Part shown: positions 44,669-54,676 of the stretch, in pieces
Numbering within the stretch: position 1 is the first letter of the stretch
Layout of the letters: every line of letters starts with the position of its first letter
Source: Antarcticirhabdus aurantiaca
GTDB lineage: Bacteria > Pseudomonadota > Alphaproteobacteria > Rhizobiales > Rhizobiaceae
NCBI RefSeq assembly: GCF_009765365.1
Contig: NZ_VTOM01000011.1
Coordinates: 62,001 to 126,000, forward strand
Direction of reading: 5' to 3'
DNA length: 64,000 nt
The notes under the pieces: model-generated
What the model saw: only the letters and a program-made list of their open reading frames with translations
The model's database searches: none
Told to the model about the DNA's origin: nothing
Program-made: the position numbers and the translations under genes

Positions 44669-45909
44669 GCGGCGGCGGGCATCGCGGGCGCGGAGGAGGG
44701 CGCTTCGCGGATCGGCAGGTGGACGATCGCGGCGAAGAGGCCGAGCGCGACGCCGAGCCACCAGACCGGGTCGTAGGAGCCGAAATGGGCGTAGAGGTAG
44801 CCGCCGAGCCACACGCCGAGGAACGAGCCGATCTGGTGCGAGAAGAACACCACCCCGCCGAGGAGCCCGAGGTGCTTCGTGCCGAACATGATCGCGACGA
44901 GGGCGTTGGTCGGCGGCACCGTCGAGAGCCAGAGGAGGCCCATGACGACGGAGAAGGCGATCACGGTCGCCGGCGACACCGGCGTCAGCAGGAACACGGT
45001 CACGGTGATCGAGCGGCCGAGATAGATCAGCGCCAGGAAATAGGGCTTCGACCAGCGCTGGCCGATCAGGCCGGAGGCGAGCGAGCCGATGATGTTGAAG
45101 AAGCCGATGAGAGCGAGTGCGATCACCGCGTAGCGGGGGGCGATGCCGAGGTCCGCGAGATAGGCCGGAAAGTGCGCGGTGATGAAGGCGACCTGGAAGC
45201 CGCATACGAAGAAGCCGCTGGTGAGGAGCACGAAGGAGCGCGTCGCGAAGGCTTGGCGCACGGCGCCGCCGACCGTCTGCTCGATGCCGGCCTCGACATT
45301 GGCGCGGCTGACCTTGCCGCCGCGCAGCGCGAGGCCCAGAAGCGGCACGAGCAGCATGGTGGCCGACAGGATCAACAGCGCGTCCGACCAGCCGAAGCGT
45401 GAGATCAGCGCCTGGCTGAGCGGCGCGAAGACGAACATGCCCGCCGAGCCGGCGGCGGTGCCGAGGCCGAAGACGAAGGAGCGCTGCTCAGGCGAGACGC
45501 GCCGCGCGAAGGCCGCGAGGACGATGCCGAACGAGCCCGCTGCAACGCCGAGGCCGACGAGGACGCCCGCGCCGATCGTCAGGAAGAAGGGCGAGGGCGC
45601 GACCGCCGTCAGCGCCAGGCCGGAGGCGTAGAGGAGGCCGGACAGGAGGAGGACGCGCGCCGTGCCCCAGCGGTCGGCGATGGCGCCGAAGAGCGGCTGG
45701 CCGGCGCCCCAGAAGAGGTTCTGGACGGCGATGGCGAGCGCGAAGTCCTCGCGGCTCCACTCGCGATCGGTCAGCATGGGAAGCTGGAAGAATCCGATCG
45801 CCGAGCGCGGACCGAAGGTGAGGAGGGCGATCAGGCAGCCCGCCGCGATGGCGATCCACGGCCCGGCGGATGAGGCCGTGCCCCCGAGGCTTCTCGATTG
45901 CGCGCCCAT
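44656..45909 (-). CDS. MFS transporter
   Basis: The 417-residue transporter has 12 membrane segments. The loop motif GAIADRWGTARVLL follows TM2, and the central loop (about 190-210) is short and basic. The end of TM11 has GVVFFSHQIGSFLGVWLGGYL, resembling the OxlT/monocarboxylate-like MFS group. ATG 45909 has GGGAG 8 nt upstream and is preferred over TTG 45927. The substrate is unknown. Confidence 0.85.
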   Translation of the reverse strand: MGAQSRSLGGTASSAGPWIAIAAGCLIALLTFGPRSAIGFFQLPMLTDREWSREDFALAIAVQNLFWGAGQPLFGAIADRWGTARVLLLSGLLYASGLALTAVAPSPFFLTIGAGVLVGLGVAAGSFGIVLAAFARRVSPEQRSFVFGLGTAAGSAGMFVFAPLSQALISRFGWSDALLILSATMLLVPLLGLALRGGKVSRANVEAGIEQTVGGAVRQAFATRSFVLLTSGFFVCGFQVAFITAHFPAYLADLGIAPRYAVIALALIGFFNIIGSLASGLIGQRWSKPYFLALIYLGRSITVTVFLLTPVSPATVIAFSVVMGLLWLSTVPPTNALVAIMFGTKHLGLLGGVVFFSHQIGSFLGVWLGGYLYAHFGSYDPVWWLGVALGLFAAIVHLPIREAPSSAPAMPAAAQPA

Positions 45910-46006
45910 GGCCGCGACTCCCTGCAAGAACAGGGCATCCTAACGAATCGTTGATCCGTCCCGCAAACGACTTCGCCTGATGCGATCGATCAGCGCGATG
46001 AATGAT

Positions 46007-46630
46007 TCAGGGCTGAAGCGCGGCGTCGATTTCGTTGAAGCGATGGAGGAAAGCCACGTCGACCTCGCCGGCGGCGCGCGGCGCGAAGCGGTCGGGGGGA
46101 ACCGGCTCGCCCTTCGGTCGTCCGAAGAAGCCGGCTGCCTCCTTGGGCGAGAAGCCGGCGAGCATCGTCGCCTCGAAGAAGGCGGAGACCTTGTCCGCCG
46201 CCTTGATCGCGCCCGCCACCTCCGCCGGAAGCCGGGTCGGCAGCGAGAAGCGCAGGTGGATCGCGGCCTGCAGCCGATGCTCCACCGCCCGGTAATCCGT
46301 GCCGAGCACGTTCTTGAAGGGCGAGATCATGTCGCCGATCACGTATTCCGGCCCGTCGTGGAGGAGTGCCGCGAGCCGCCAGCGCGGATCGGGAATGCTT
46401 CGCGCGACAATCTCCTCGACGACCAGCGAGTGCTGGGCAACGGAAAAGGCGTGAGCGCCCGCCGTCTGGCCGTTCCATCGCGCGACGCGGGCCAGACCGT
46501 GGGCGATGTCGACGATCTCGATGTCGAGCGGCGATGGATCGAGAAGGTCGAGCCGCCGCCCGGACAGCATGCGCTGCCAGACGCGCGCACTGGCCGTCGC
46601 CTTCGCTTTCGACGCCGAGCCGGCCGTCAC
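46007..46630 (-). CDS. HD-domain phosphohydrolase (YfbR-like)
   Basis: The 207-residue protein has the HD metal motifs AHAFSVAQHSLVVEEI and LLHDGPEYVIGDM (His-Asp), then KAADKVSAFFEATML. This is the layout of HD hydrolases that include the 5'-deoxynucleotidase YfbR. It may clean up deoxynucleotides, but the substrate is not proven. The start overlaps the ygfZ stop by 4 bp, so the two are co-translated. Confidence 0.85.
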   Translation of the reverse strand: MTAGSASKAKATASARVWQRMLSGRRLDLLDPSPLDIEIVDIAHGLARVARWNGQTAGAHAFSVAQHSLVVEEIVARSIPDPRWRLAALLHDGPEYVIGDMISPFKNVLGTDYRAVEHRLQAAIHLRFSLPTRLPAEVAGAIKAADKVSAFFEATMLAGFSPKEAAGFFGRPKGEPVPPDRFAPRAAGEVDVAFLHRFNEIDAALQP

Positions 46631-47499
46631 GCTTCGCGTCCCTCCGGACCGGTCGCGGCGCTCTCGCCGGGGGCGGGCAGGTCGAAGCCCGCCCAGGAAG
46701 GCAGGCGGAGCTCGACGGGCACGCCGTCGACGGCGAGCGTCGCGCCGGCGCCCATCGCGTCCACCAGCCGGTCGAGCCGGACGAGGGCGACGCCTTCGGT
46801 GCCGACCGCCGACCAGAGCGTGCCGATGGCGCGGCCGTCGGCGAGAACGTCGCTGCCCGGCGTCAGGTGGCGCTCGCCGCTCGCCAGCATCAGCCGGCGC
46901 CGCGCCGTGCCGCGGTGCTGCATGCGCGAAACGACCTCCTGCCCGACATAGCAGCCCTTCTTGAAGGACACGCCGCCGTTCTGGTCGAGAAGGACGTCGT
47001 GCGGAAAGACGTCGGAGGCGGGAAAATCCGCTTCGGCCTCCACGACGCCCGAGCGCAGGCGCAGCGCGCGGAAATCCTCCGCCCGCGCTTCGACGAGGCC
47101 GGCGATCGCGGCCTCGTCATAGGCGCGCCAGACCGGTTCGTCGGGAAAGCGGCGGTCGCGCGCGAATCCCGGACGGGGCGCGTCGCCCTCGTCCCAGAGC
47201 GCGGAGACGGGAGCGTCCTCCGGCTCGATCGCGACCTTCGTGCGCAGGCGATACAGTGTCAGGCGCTTGACGAGGTCGGCCCGCGCGCTGGCCGCGACCT
47301 CGATCCTGAAGCCGGCTTGCGCGCGCGAAACGAGGAAGTCGAAGAGGATCTTGCCCTGCGGGGTCAGGAGCGCGGAGGGGCGCGCCTCGCCCGGCGGGAT
47401 GCCGGCGATATCCGCGGTAACGAGGTTCTGGAGGAAGTCCTCGGCCGGCTCGCCGGAAACGACGAGGGTCGATCGGTCGGCAACGCGGGCGAAGGACAT
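46627..47499 (-). CDS. ygfZ: Folate-binding protein YgfZ (Fe-S maintenance)
   Basis: The 290-residue protein of the GcvT-like fold carries the YgfZ signature KGCYVGQEVVSRMQHRG (about residues 174-190) with the invariant Cys. YgfZ/IBA57 proteins bind tetrahydrofolate and help mature or repair certain [4Fe-4S] proteins. The 3' end overlaps the HD gene by 4 bp. Confidence 0.92.
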   Translation of the reverse strand: MSFARVADRSTLVVSGEPAEDFLQNLVTADIAGIPPGEARPSALLTPQGKILFDFLVSRAQAGFRIEVAASARADLVKRLTLYRLRTKVAIEPEDAPVSALWDEGDAPRPGFARDRRFPDEPVWRAYDEAAIAGLVEARAEDFRALRLRSGVVEAEADFPASDVFPHDVLLDQNGGVSFKKGCYVGQEVVSRMQHRGTARRRLMLASGERHLTPGSDVLADGRAIGTLWSAVGTEGVALVRLDRLVDAMGAGATLAVDGVPVELRLPSWAGFDLPAPGESAATGPEGREA

Positions 47500-47591
47500 G
47501 GGAGCGGACTCGGGCTGACGGACTGTTCAATCCGGCAGGTAAGCCGCGGACCGGGGGAGGGCAAGCTCACGCGGTTCCGCTCGCGCATCCC

Positions 47592-48428
47592 TCAGTCGCC
47601 CGCGACGAAAAACTCCAGCCGTCCCTCGGGGCTGATGCCGGCCCGGTAGAAGTTGTAGGCGCCGAAGCTCTTCATCGCTTCGTAGTCGCCGGCGGTGACG
47701 AGCTCGAAGAGCTCGACCTTCTGGGACAGGGTCAGGGCTTCGAGGTTCGCCTGCACGAAATAGGGCCAGATGTAGATTTCGGCGTCGGAACCGGCCTCGG
47801 CATGGGCGTAGCCGGATTCGAGGATCTCGAGGAGAATGGCGAGGAGCTCGGCTCCTTCGCCGTCTCCGGACGCTTCCTTGAGGTAGGCAATCGGGTCGTC
47901 CGGCGTGTCGCCGAAGGTGAGGACGGTCGGCTCCGCGCCGGTTTCGAGATAGGGCCGCAGCTTCTCGACCTCGCCGGTGCGGGCGATCTCCATCAGCTTG
48001 CGGCGAAGGTCGCGCACCGGCCGCGGCAGCTCGTCTTCGCCGTAGCGCACGGGCTCGGCGGTGCCGATTGCGGCCGCCCCGGAAGGGCTCGCAGGCTCCT
48101 GCAGCTCGTGTGCGGGCGGCGCCGGAGGGCCGGCGGGCGGCGCGGCGGGGCCCGCAGGCGGCACGGCCTCGGCGGGCTGGTCAGCGGCTGCGGGTGCCGG
48201 TTCGTCGGCAGGCCCGGGCTCCGGCTGCGGGCCTTCCACGTTGCCCTGCGCTTCCCGCTCCGGCGCGTCGTCGAGCGGGGGCAGGGGGACGGCGATGATG
48301 CCTTCCTTGGCCGTCGGCTCGCCCCCTTCGCCGGGATCGATCTGCGAGAAGGCGAGCGCGGCGGTCGCGAAGGACAGGAGGGAGGCCGCCGCGGCGGCGA
48401 CGCGAAGGGCGTAACGGAGGTCCAGCAT
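47592..48428 (-). CDS. Exported hypothetical protein with Pro-rich linker
   Basis: The 278-residue protein has a signal peptide (about 1-27, ending ALAF) and a Pro/Ala-rich disordered region (about 60-120). The C-terminal helical domain starts PVRDLRRKLMEIARTGEVEKLRPYLETG and ends SPEGRLEFFVAGD. The first part of that domain resembles an ankyrin-type helix pair. ATG 48428 has AGGAG 9 nt upstream. Similar proteins occur in related genomes, but I know no function. Confidence 0.7.
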   Translation of the reverse strand: MLDLRYALRVAAAAASLLSFATAALAFSQIDPGEGGEPTAKEGIIAVPLPPLDDAPEREAQGNVEGPQPEPGPADEPAPAAADQPAEAVPPAGPAAPPAGPPAPPAHELQEPASPSGAAAIGTAEPVRYGEDELPRPVRDLRRKLMEIARTGEVEKLRPYLETGAEPTVLTFGDTPDDPIAYLKEASGDGEGAELLAILLEILESGYAHAEAGSDAEIYIWPYFVQANLEALTLSQKVELFELVTAGDYEAMKSFGAYNFYRAGISPEGRLEFFVAGD

Positions 48429-48506
48429 CGGCAGCACTCCTTTCCGCTCGCCTCCCGCCGAGCGGCCAGAGAACGGAGGGTGGGGCGCCTGCTCGTCGGG
48501 TTCGAC

Positions 48507-48767
48507 TTACTGCAGGCTGCGGTCGGGGCGGAACTCGCCGTGGTTGAGGCGCTCGCGCATCGTGTCGAGCAGTGCGATCACGTCGGCCTCGCCATGGCGG
48601 CGCACCAGTTCGGTGAGAGCGGTGGAGATGGCGGTTTCGGCGAGGATCTCGGCCTCGATGCCGTCGCAGATGCCGTCGGCCCAGGCTTCGTTGTGGTACT
48701 CGCAGGCGACCTGCTTCTTCTCGGCAACGATCATCTCGTCCAGTTCGCCGCCTTGCAGATCGATCAT
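48507..48767 (-). CDS. Small conserved acidic protein
   Basis: The 86-residue acidic helical protein reads from MIDLQGGELDEM, with GGAGA 5 nt before ATG. It holds two cysteines (VACEY, GICDG) and a helical half, ELVRRHGEADVIALLDTM. It has no signal peptide or membrane segment. A CtrA-like box lies upstream at 48858-48872. Its function is unknown. Confidence 0.65.
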   Translation of the reverse strand: MIDLQGGELDEMIVAEKKQVACEYHNEAWADGICDGIEAEILAETAISTALTELVRRHGEADVIALLDTMRERLNHGEFRPDRSLQ

Positions 48768-48857
48768 CGCTTGTCTCCGAATTGATGCGTCCGATTTCAC
48801 AGACTGTTAAGCCCTAGCACGATCCCGGGAAATGTCGCGGCGCTTTTGCGGCAATTC

Positions 48858-48872
48858 CTAACGGGTCGTTAA
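48858..48872 (-). promoter_or_regulatory. CtrA-like box upstream of the 86-residue protein gene
   Basis: On the minus strand TTAA-CGACCCG-TTAG matches TTAA-N7-TTAA with one mismatch, about 90 bp before the start at 48767. It overlaps the stop of the TIGR02301 gene. Confidence 0.33.
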
Positions 48873-49318
48873 TTTCCAAAACGGGTGCTGATTTCGCGCG
48901 ACAGTGTGGCGCCCTCGGTTTGGTAGCGCGCCACCGCCAGCCGCGCGGCGGGCGTGCAGCGCCGATAGGTGGCCTCGAAGGCGCGGTAGCCGCTGTTGAA
49001 GCTCGCCACGAGCTGGCGCCGGTCCGCCTCGCTCGGAGCCTGCGCCGCCAGGAGGTCGCTCATCTTCTGCCGCCAGATTCCGGCCTCGCTGTCGCCGCAC
49101 AGCGTGCGCAGGAAATGCACCGAGCCGAGAATGGAGGACAGGCGCGAGAGCGGCGCCATGTAGGCGGCGTTCGACGTGGGCGGACGCGCTGTCGCGGCGG
49201 CATCGCCGTCCGCTTCCTCGCCCTGCACGGCAGGCGCGTCCGGCGGCTCCTGCGCCGCGGCCGCGAAGGGGCCGGCAAGAAAAAGGGCGACCAGAAGGGC
49301 CGACAGCGGCAGGCGCAT
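48869..49318 (-). CDS. TIGR02301 family protein
   Basis: The 149-residue exported protein has a signal peptide (ends AAAQE) and the TIGR02301 pattern: RLSSILGSVHFLRTLCGD, then WRQKMSDLLAAQ and NSGYRAFEATYRRCTPAA. Its two cysteines could pair in the periplasm. The family is restricted mainly to Hyphomicrobiales and has no known function, but it is a useful lineage marker here. Confidence 0.88.
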   Translation of the reverse strand: MRLPLSALLVALFLAGPFAAAAQEPPDAPAVQGEEADGDAAATARPPTSNAAYMAPLSRLSSILGSVHFLRTLCGDSEAGIWRQKMSDLLAAQAPSEADRRQLVASFNSGYRAFEATYRRCTPAARLAVARYQTEGATLSREISTRFGN

Positions 49319-49409
49319 GGGGCGGCGGCTTATCCGAGAAACGAAGCGAAGCGGGAGTGGCGCGAACGCCTTTAAACGAGCCTTGCCGCCCGATCACGGC
49401 AAATCTTCG

Positions 49410-49868
49410 TCAGGTGCCGCGAATTTCGGCGACGTCCCCGATCCGCGCCGCGGCCTCTGCGACGATCGGCGCGAGCCCGTCGGTCAGCCGGCCTGCGGAT
49501 TGCATGCCGTCGAGAACCGCGATCGGGTGCAGCGCGATCGCTGCCGCGTCGTCACCGGCGAGCGGCTGGGCACCGGCCGGCAGGTGGCCGGCGAAGACGG
49601 CGATCACGACGTGGATGCCAGCTTCGACGTCGATCGCCTCGTGAAAGCGCAGGAAGCCGAGGTCGGCGACGTCGAGGCCGGTTTCCTCCCGCACCTCGCG
49701 CCGAATGGCGTCGGCGAGGCTTTCGCCGAACTCGACGCGGCCGCCCGGCAGGCTGAGCTTGCCGGCAAAGGGCGGGCGCCCGCGCTCGACGAGAAGCACC
49801 TCGCCGTCGGCGAGAAGGCAGGCGGAAACGCCGAGGACGATGCGGGGCGGCGATTGGGGATGGGTCAT
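49410..49868 (-). CDS. NUDIX hydrolase
   Basis: The 152-residue protein has a complete NUDIX box (G-x5-E-x7-REVxEETGL) at GGRVEFGESLADAIRREV. It would hydrolyse a nucleoside diphosphate linked to another moiety, such as an oxidised dNTP, ADP-ribose or NADH; the variable loops do not decide which. The start ATG (MTHPQSPPR) lies inside the perfect inverted repeat at 49863-49919. It is divergent from the SRAP gene. Confidence 0.9.
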   Translation of the reverse strand: MTHPQSPPRIVLGVSACLLADGEVLLVERGRPPFAGKLSLPGGRVEFGESLADAIRREVREETGLDVADLGFLRFHEAIDVEAGIHVVIAVFAGHLPAGAQPLAGDDAAAIALHPIAVLDGMQSAGRLTDGLAPIVAEAAARIGDVAEIRGT

Positions 49869-49919
49869 GGTGCCGGCTTGACCCATGGCGCGGCGGCGGG
49901 TCAAGCCGGCACCATGACC
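49863..49919. repeat. Perfect 22-bp inverted repeat spanning two divergent starts
   Basis: GGTCATGGTGCCGGCTTGAC plus CC (49863-49884) is exactly mirrored by 49898-49919, with a 13-bp spacer. Each arm contains the ATG and second codon (ACC) of one divergent gene, NUDIX to the left and SRAP to the right, so both mRNAs begin with the same leader. It could be a regulatory dyad, a hairpin, or the scar of a templated fold-back event. Confidence 0.9.
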
Positions 49920-50630
49920 AAGCGCTTCGCCTTGACCCACGCGCCCCATGACGTTGCCGACGCCCTGCGGCTCGGCGCGCTCGATCCGTTCCCGCCGCGC
50001 TACAACATCGCGCCGACGCAGCCGGTGCTGCTCGTCTTCGGGGACCGCTCGCGCGTCTACGATCGCGCCGAGCCGCCGGTGCGGCGGGCAATGCTGGCGC
50101 GCTGGGGCTTCATTCCGGGCTGGGCGAAGGACCCGGCCGACGTGCCGCTCCTCGTCAACGCGCGGTGCGAGACGGCCGGCGAGCGGCCGGCCTTTCGCGG
50201 CGCTCTTCGCCACCGACGCTGCCTGCTTCCGGCGAGCGCCTTTTATCTTTGGCGCGAGGCGGGAACGCCGCGCTCGACGCCCTTCCTGGTTCGACCGCGC
50301 GACGGCCGAGTTCTGGCACTGGCCGGCCTCTTCGAAACCTTCATGGCGGCGGACGGCAGCGAGATCGATACCGTTCTGATCCTGACGCGCGAGGCGTCGC
50401 GTCCGCTCGCCTCGATCGCCGATCGCGTGCCGATCGCCGTGTCGTCCGGCGACCAGGAGCGCTGGCTCGACTGCGGAACCGCCGAGCCGGGCGACGTCGC
50501 CGACATCCTGGCGCGCCCCGCGCCGACGGAGGCCTTTGAAACGGTCAGGCTGACGAGCCTCGTCAACGACCCGGCCCACATGGGCCCGGAGGTCCAGCGC
50601 CCGGCCGAGGCGCCGGGCGACGAGGCGTGA
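49914..50630 (+). CDS. SRAP (YedK/HMCES-like) protein lacking catalytic residues
   Basis: The 238-residue protein has the SRAP fold signatures PRYNIAPTQPVLL, ARWGFIPGWAK, VNARCET (Asn82) and the PASAFYLW segment. Normal members start MCG and use Cys2 to cross-link to abasic sites. Here residue 2 is Thr (MTKRFALTH), the active-site Glu (YedK Glu105, in FxEW) is Leu112, and the catalytic His (YedK His160, IHDR) is Ala169. No in-frame upstream start restores Cys2. It should not form the thiazolidine cross-link. Its first codons lie in the inverted repeat. Confidence 0.85.
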   Translation: MTKRFALTHAPHDVADALRLGALDPFPPRYNIAPTQPVLLVFGDRSRVYDRAEPPVRRAMLARWGFIPGWAKDPADVPLLVNARCETAGERPAFRGALRHRRCLLPASAFYLWREAGTPRSTPFLVRPRDGRVLALAGLFETFMAADGSEIDTVLILTREASRPLASIADRVPIAVSSGDQERWLDCGTAEPGDVADILARPAPTEAFETVRLTSLVNDPAHMGPEVQRPAEAPGDEA

Positions 50631-50641
50631 GCCCGCGCGCC

Positions 50642-50821
50642 TTACTCGGCCGCGGCGAGGGCCGGCAGCGCCGCCGCGTCGTTGTCGGCCTTGGGCTTGG
50701 AGCGCACGGCCTGCGAAGCGGCCGCGATCGCGGCGATGCCGATCTCGCGGTAGTTCTGGACGAGGAGCACTTCCTTCTCTCGTTCGGCGCGCGAGCGGAA
50801 GGTGATCGACTGGGCACTCAT
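50642..50821 (-). CDS. Small conserved hypothetical protein
   Basis: The 59-residue protein begins MSAQSITFRSRAEREKEVLLVQNYREIG, followed by an Ala-rich helix and tail. It has no signal peptide or membrane segment. The RBS is weak. Short proteins of this kind occur near SRAP and cysS in related bacteria as far as I recall. It is convergent with the SRAP gene, 11 bp apart. Confidence 0.5.
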   Translation of the reverse strand: MSAQSITFRSRAEREKEVLLVQNYREIGIAAIAAASQAVRSKPKADNDAAALPALAAAE

Positions 50822-51093
50822 GGGGTTCAAAGGTCCGTCTGTTTGCGTGGAGGCACCATTCAGCGCCCCGGATTGAGACAGATTAGCGACCAGTCCTAAG
50901 CCTTCGTTGAACAAGATTGTTATCCCCCGTTCATCAGCCGCGAGGGTGGCGCGGCGGGCACAGCGAAAGCCGCCGCAGCGGCAAGGATTTTGCGCGCGAA
51001 GGGTGGCGGTCCGGGAAGTGACGCGCTAGCCACGGCGTCGCCGCCGGGACGCGCTCCCGGCGCATCGAACAATCGAGGCGACGGAGCCCGGAC

Positions 51094-52521
<1,428 letters not shown>

Positions 52522-52713
52522 CCGTCTTGTGAGCCGGTTTTCGGCGGACTAGGTTTGTCGACTTACGTTCGCCGCGGTGCCGCTGGTCGATGATCGTGCC
52601 ATCGTCGCGGCGACGCCTTCCACGGTCTCCTCTTCGCCCACGCGGCGTCGAGGGGCTCACCTTCGTGCCGCACACGCCCTCGTCCCGCGCTGTCCCGGCG
52701 CCATCCTGACGGC

Positions 52714-53703
52714 ATGAGCATTTCACCGAACGGCATGACCGACACGTTCCGAAAGCCCTATCCACCGATCGAGCCGCTGCGTACCGGGCGCCTGGACGTC
52801 GGCGACGGGCACGTCCTCCACGTCGAAGAGTGCGGCAACCCCGAGGGGAAGCCGGTGATCTTCCTGCATGGCGGGCCCGGCAGCGGCTGCTCGCCCCAGC
52901 ACCGGCGCTTGTTCGATCCGCAGCGGTGGCGCATCGTCCTCTTCGACCAGCGCGGCTGCGGCCGCTCGAGCCCGCTCGGGCGCCTCGAAGCCAACGCGAC
53001 CTGGCACCTCGTCGCCGACATCGACCGCATCGCCGACGAGCTGAAGCTCGATCGCTTCACGCTCTTCGGCGGCTCCTGGGGCGCGACGCTGGCGCTCGCT
53101 TACGCCCAAGCCAGACCGGACCGCGTCGAGGCGATGATCCTGCGCGGCGTCTTTTCCGGACGGCGGGCGGAACTCGACTGGTTCTACCGCGAGGGCGCGA
53201 GCCGGCTCTTTCCGGACCATTGGGCGCGCTTCGCGGAGCACATCCCGCCGGAGGAGCGGCACGATCTCGTCGCCGCCTACGGCCGGCGGCTCGACGACCC
53301 GGATCGGAATGTGCGCGCCCGTGCGGCAGCGCGCTGGACCGCGTGGGAAACGGCGACGGTGATGCTGCGCGACCGCCCCTTCGCACCGTCCAGCCCTGGC
53401 GACGCGGCACCCCTGGCGAGCGAGGGGACGATCGCCTTCGCCCGGATCGAGAACCACTACTTCCGCCACGCCCTCTGGCTGGAGGAGGGGCAGCTCATCG
53501 CGGGCGCCCACCGCCTCGCGGACGTTCGCGGCCGCATCGTCCAGGGGCGCTACGACGTCGTGACGCCGGCCGTCACCGCCTACGACCTCGCGGCGGCCTG
53601 GCCCGGCTCGGAGCTGCGGATCGTGGAAGCGGCCGGCCACGCCTTCGCCGAGCCCGGCATCCTGCACGAACTCCTCGAAGCCACCGACGCCTTCGCCGCC
53701 TGA
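52714..53703 (+). CDS. pip: Proline iminopeptidase
   Basis: The 329-residue alpha/beta hydrolase cleaves N-terminal proline from peptides. The oxyanion motif is LHGGPGSGCSP, followed by FDQRGCGRSSP. The nucleophile elbow is GGSWGATLAL, and the catalytic Asp and His lie in QGRYDVVTP and AAGHAFAEP. ATG 52735 (MTDTFRK) is an alternative start that fits the family N-terminus equally well. An IS element begins 47 bp after the stop. Confidence 0.92.
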   Translation: MSISPNGMTDTFRKPYPPIEPLRTGRLDVGDGHVLHVEECGNPEGKPVIFLHGGPGSGCSPQHRRLFDPQRWRIVLFDQRGCGRSSPLGRLEANATWHLVADIDRIADELKLDRFTLFGGSWGATLALAYAQARPDRVEAMILRGVFSGRRAELDWFYREGASRLFPDHWARFAEHIPPEERHDLVAAYGRRLDDPDRNVRARAAARWTAWETATVMLRDRPFAPSSPGDAAPLASEGTIAFARIENHYFRHALWLEEGQLIAGAHRLADVRGRIVQGRYDVVTPAVTAYDLAAAWPGSELRIVEAAGHAFAEPGILHELLEATDAFAA

Positions 53704-53749
53704 CGGTAAATTCGGCTGGCAGAACGCCAGTTGCGCCGTTTGCCGGGTC

Positions 53750-54676
53750 AGAGCCCGTTTCATAACGGCTGCGTTGGGGCTTGCGAGGGGTTGAGCGACG
53801 AGGATCGCGCGCGTTTCGGGAGTATCTGACGCTTCCGAGATCGCCCCATGTGGACCCCCGCCGCCCGCGCGCAGCTTGCGCGTTCGCCCGATACTTACTC
53901 AACCTCGCTGACCGACGCCGAGTGGAGCGTCGTGGCGCCGTTCCTGCCTGCTCCGGCTCGGACAGGCCGTTCCCGCCGATGGCCGATGCGAACTATCATG
54001 GACGCGATCCTCTACGTGCTCAGGACGGGTGGAGCCTGGCGACACCTACCTCGCGAGTTCCTTCCTTGGCCAAGTGTGCACCGCTGGTTTGTGCGCCTAG
54101 CCCGCACCAGCGTGTTCGAGCGCCTCGCCCATGCGCTGACAATGGCCGATCGCGAGCGAGCGGGACGCGAAGCAAGCCCGACCGCTGCCGTCATCGACGC
54201 CCAGGCCGCGCGCTCGGGCGGCACAGGCGTTTCAGGGGACCGCGGCTTCGAGCCGGCCCGCCGCGTGGTCGGACGCAAGCGTCACGCCATGACCGACACG
54301 GATGGACGCGTGCTCGTGGCCACCGTCTCGCCTGCCAACCTTCACGACAGCCACGGCGGCGTGGCGCTGCTGCGCGCCTCGCGCCGACCATGGCCCTTCC
54401 TTGTCTGCTCCTTCGCCGACCGCGCCTATGCGGGCAAGCGGGTCGCTCAGGCCACCTGCGTCAAGGTCGCCATCGTCGGGACAGCGCCGGGGCAGAAGGG
54501 CTTTGCCGTGCATCCCAGGCGATGGGTCATCGAGCGCACCTTCGGTTGGCTCGCACGATGCCGCAGGCTTGCCCGCGACCATGAGGCGACACCCTCCTCG
54601 GCACTCGCCTTCTTCATGCTCGCCGCCGCCATGATCCTCGTCAGACGCCTCGCCAAGCACTTATGAAACAGGCTCT
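53750..54676 (+). mobile_element. IS5-family insertion sequence
   Basis: The element is 927 bp with 16-bp terminal inverted repeats, AGAGCCCGTTTCATAA at 53750-53765 and TTATGAAACAGGCTCT at 54661-54676, matching at 15 of 16 positions. It contains one full-length transposase gene. Flanking triplets (TCA left, TAA right) are not identical, so no clean target duplication is visible. That may reflect mutation or recombination between two copies. Confidence 0.85.
53848..54666 (+). CDS. IS5-family DDE transposase
   Basis: The 272-residue transposase has the N-terminal DUF4096-like region LTDAEWSVVAPFLP and the DDE acidic residues in AAVIDAQAAR, SFADRAYAGKRV and RRWVIERTFGWLARCRRLARDHE, the IS5 'YREK-like' block. 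It is uninterrupted and ends inside the right inverted repeat, so it may be active. Confidence 0.92.
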   Translation: MWTPAARAQLARSPDTYSTSLTDAEWSVVAPFLPAPARTGRSRRWPMRTIMDAILYVLRTGGAWRHLPREFLPWPSVHRWFVRLARTSVFERLAHALTMADRERAGREASPTAAVIDAQAARSGGTGVSGDRGFEPARRVVGRKRHAMTDTDGRVLVATVSPANLHDSHGGVALLRASRRPWPFLVCSFADRAYAGKRVAQATCVKVAIVGTAPGQKGFAVHPRRWVIERTFGWLARCRRLARDHEATPSSALAFFMLAAAMILVRRLAKHL

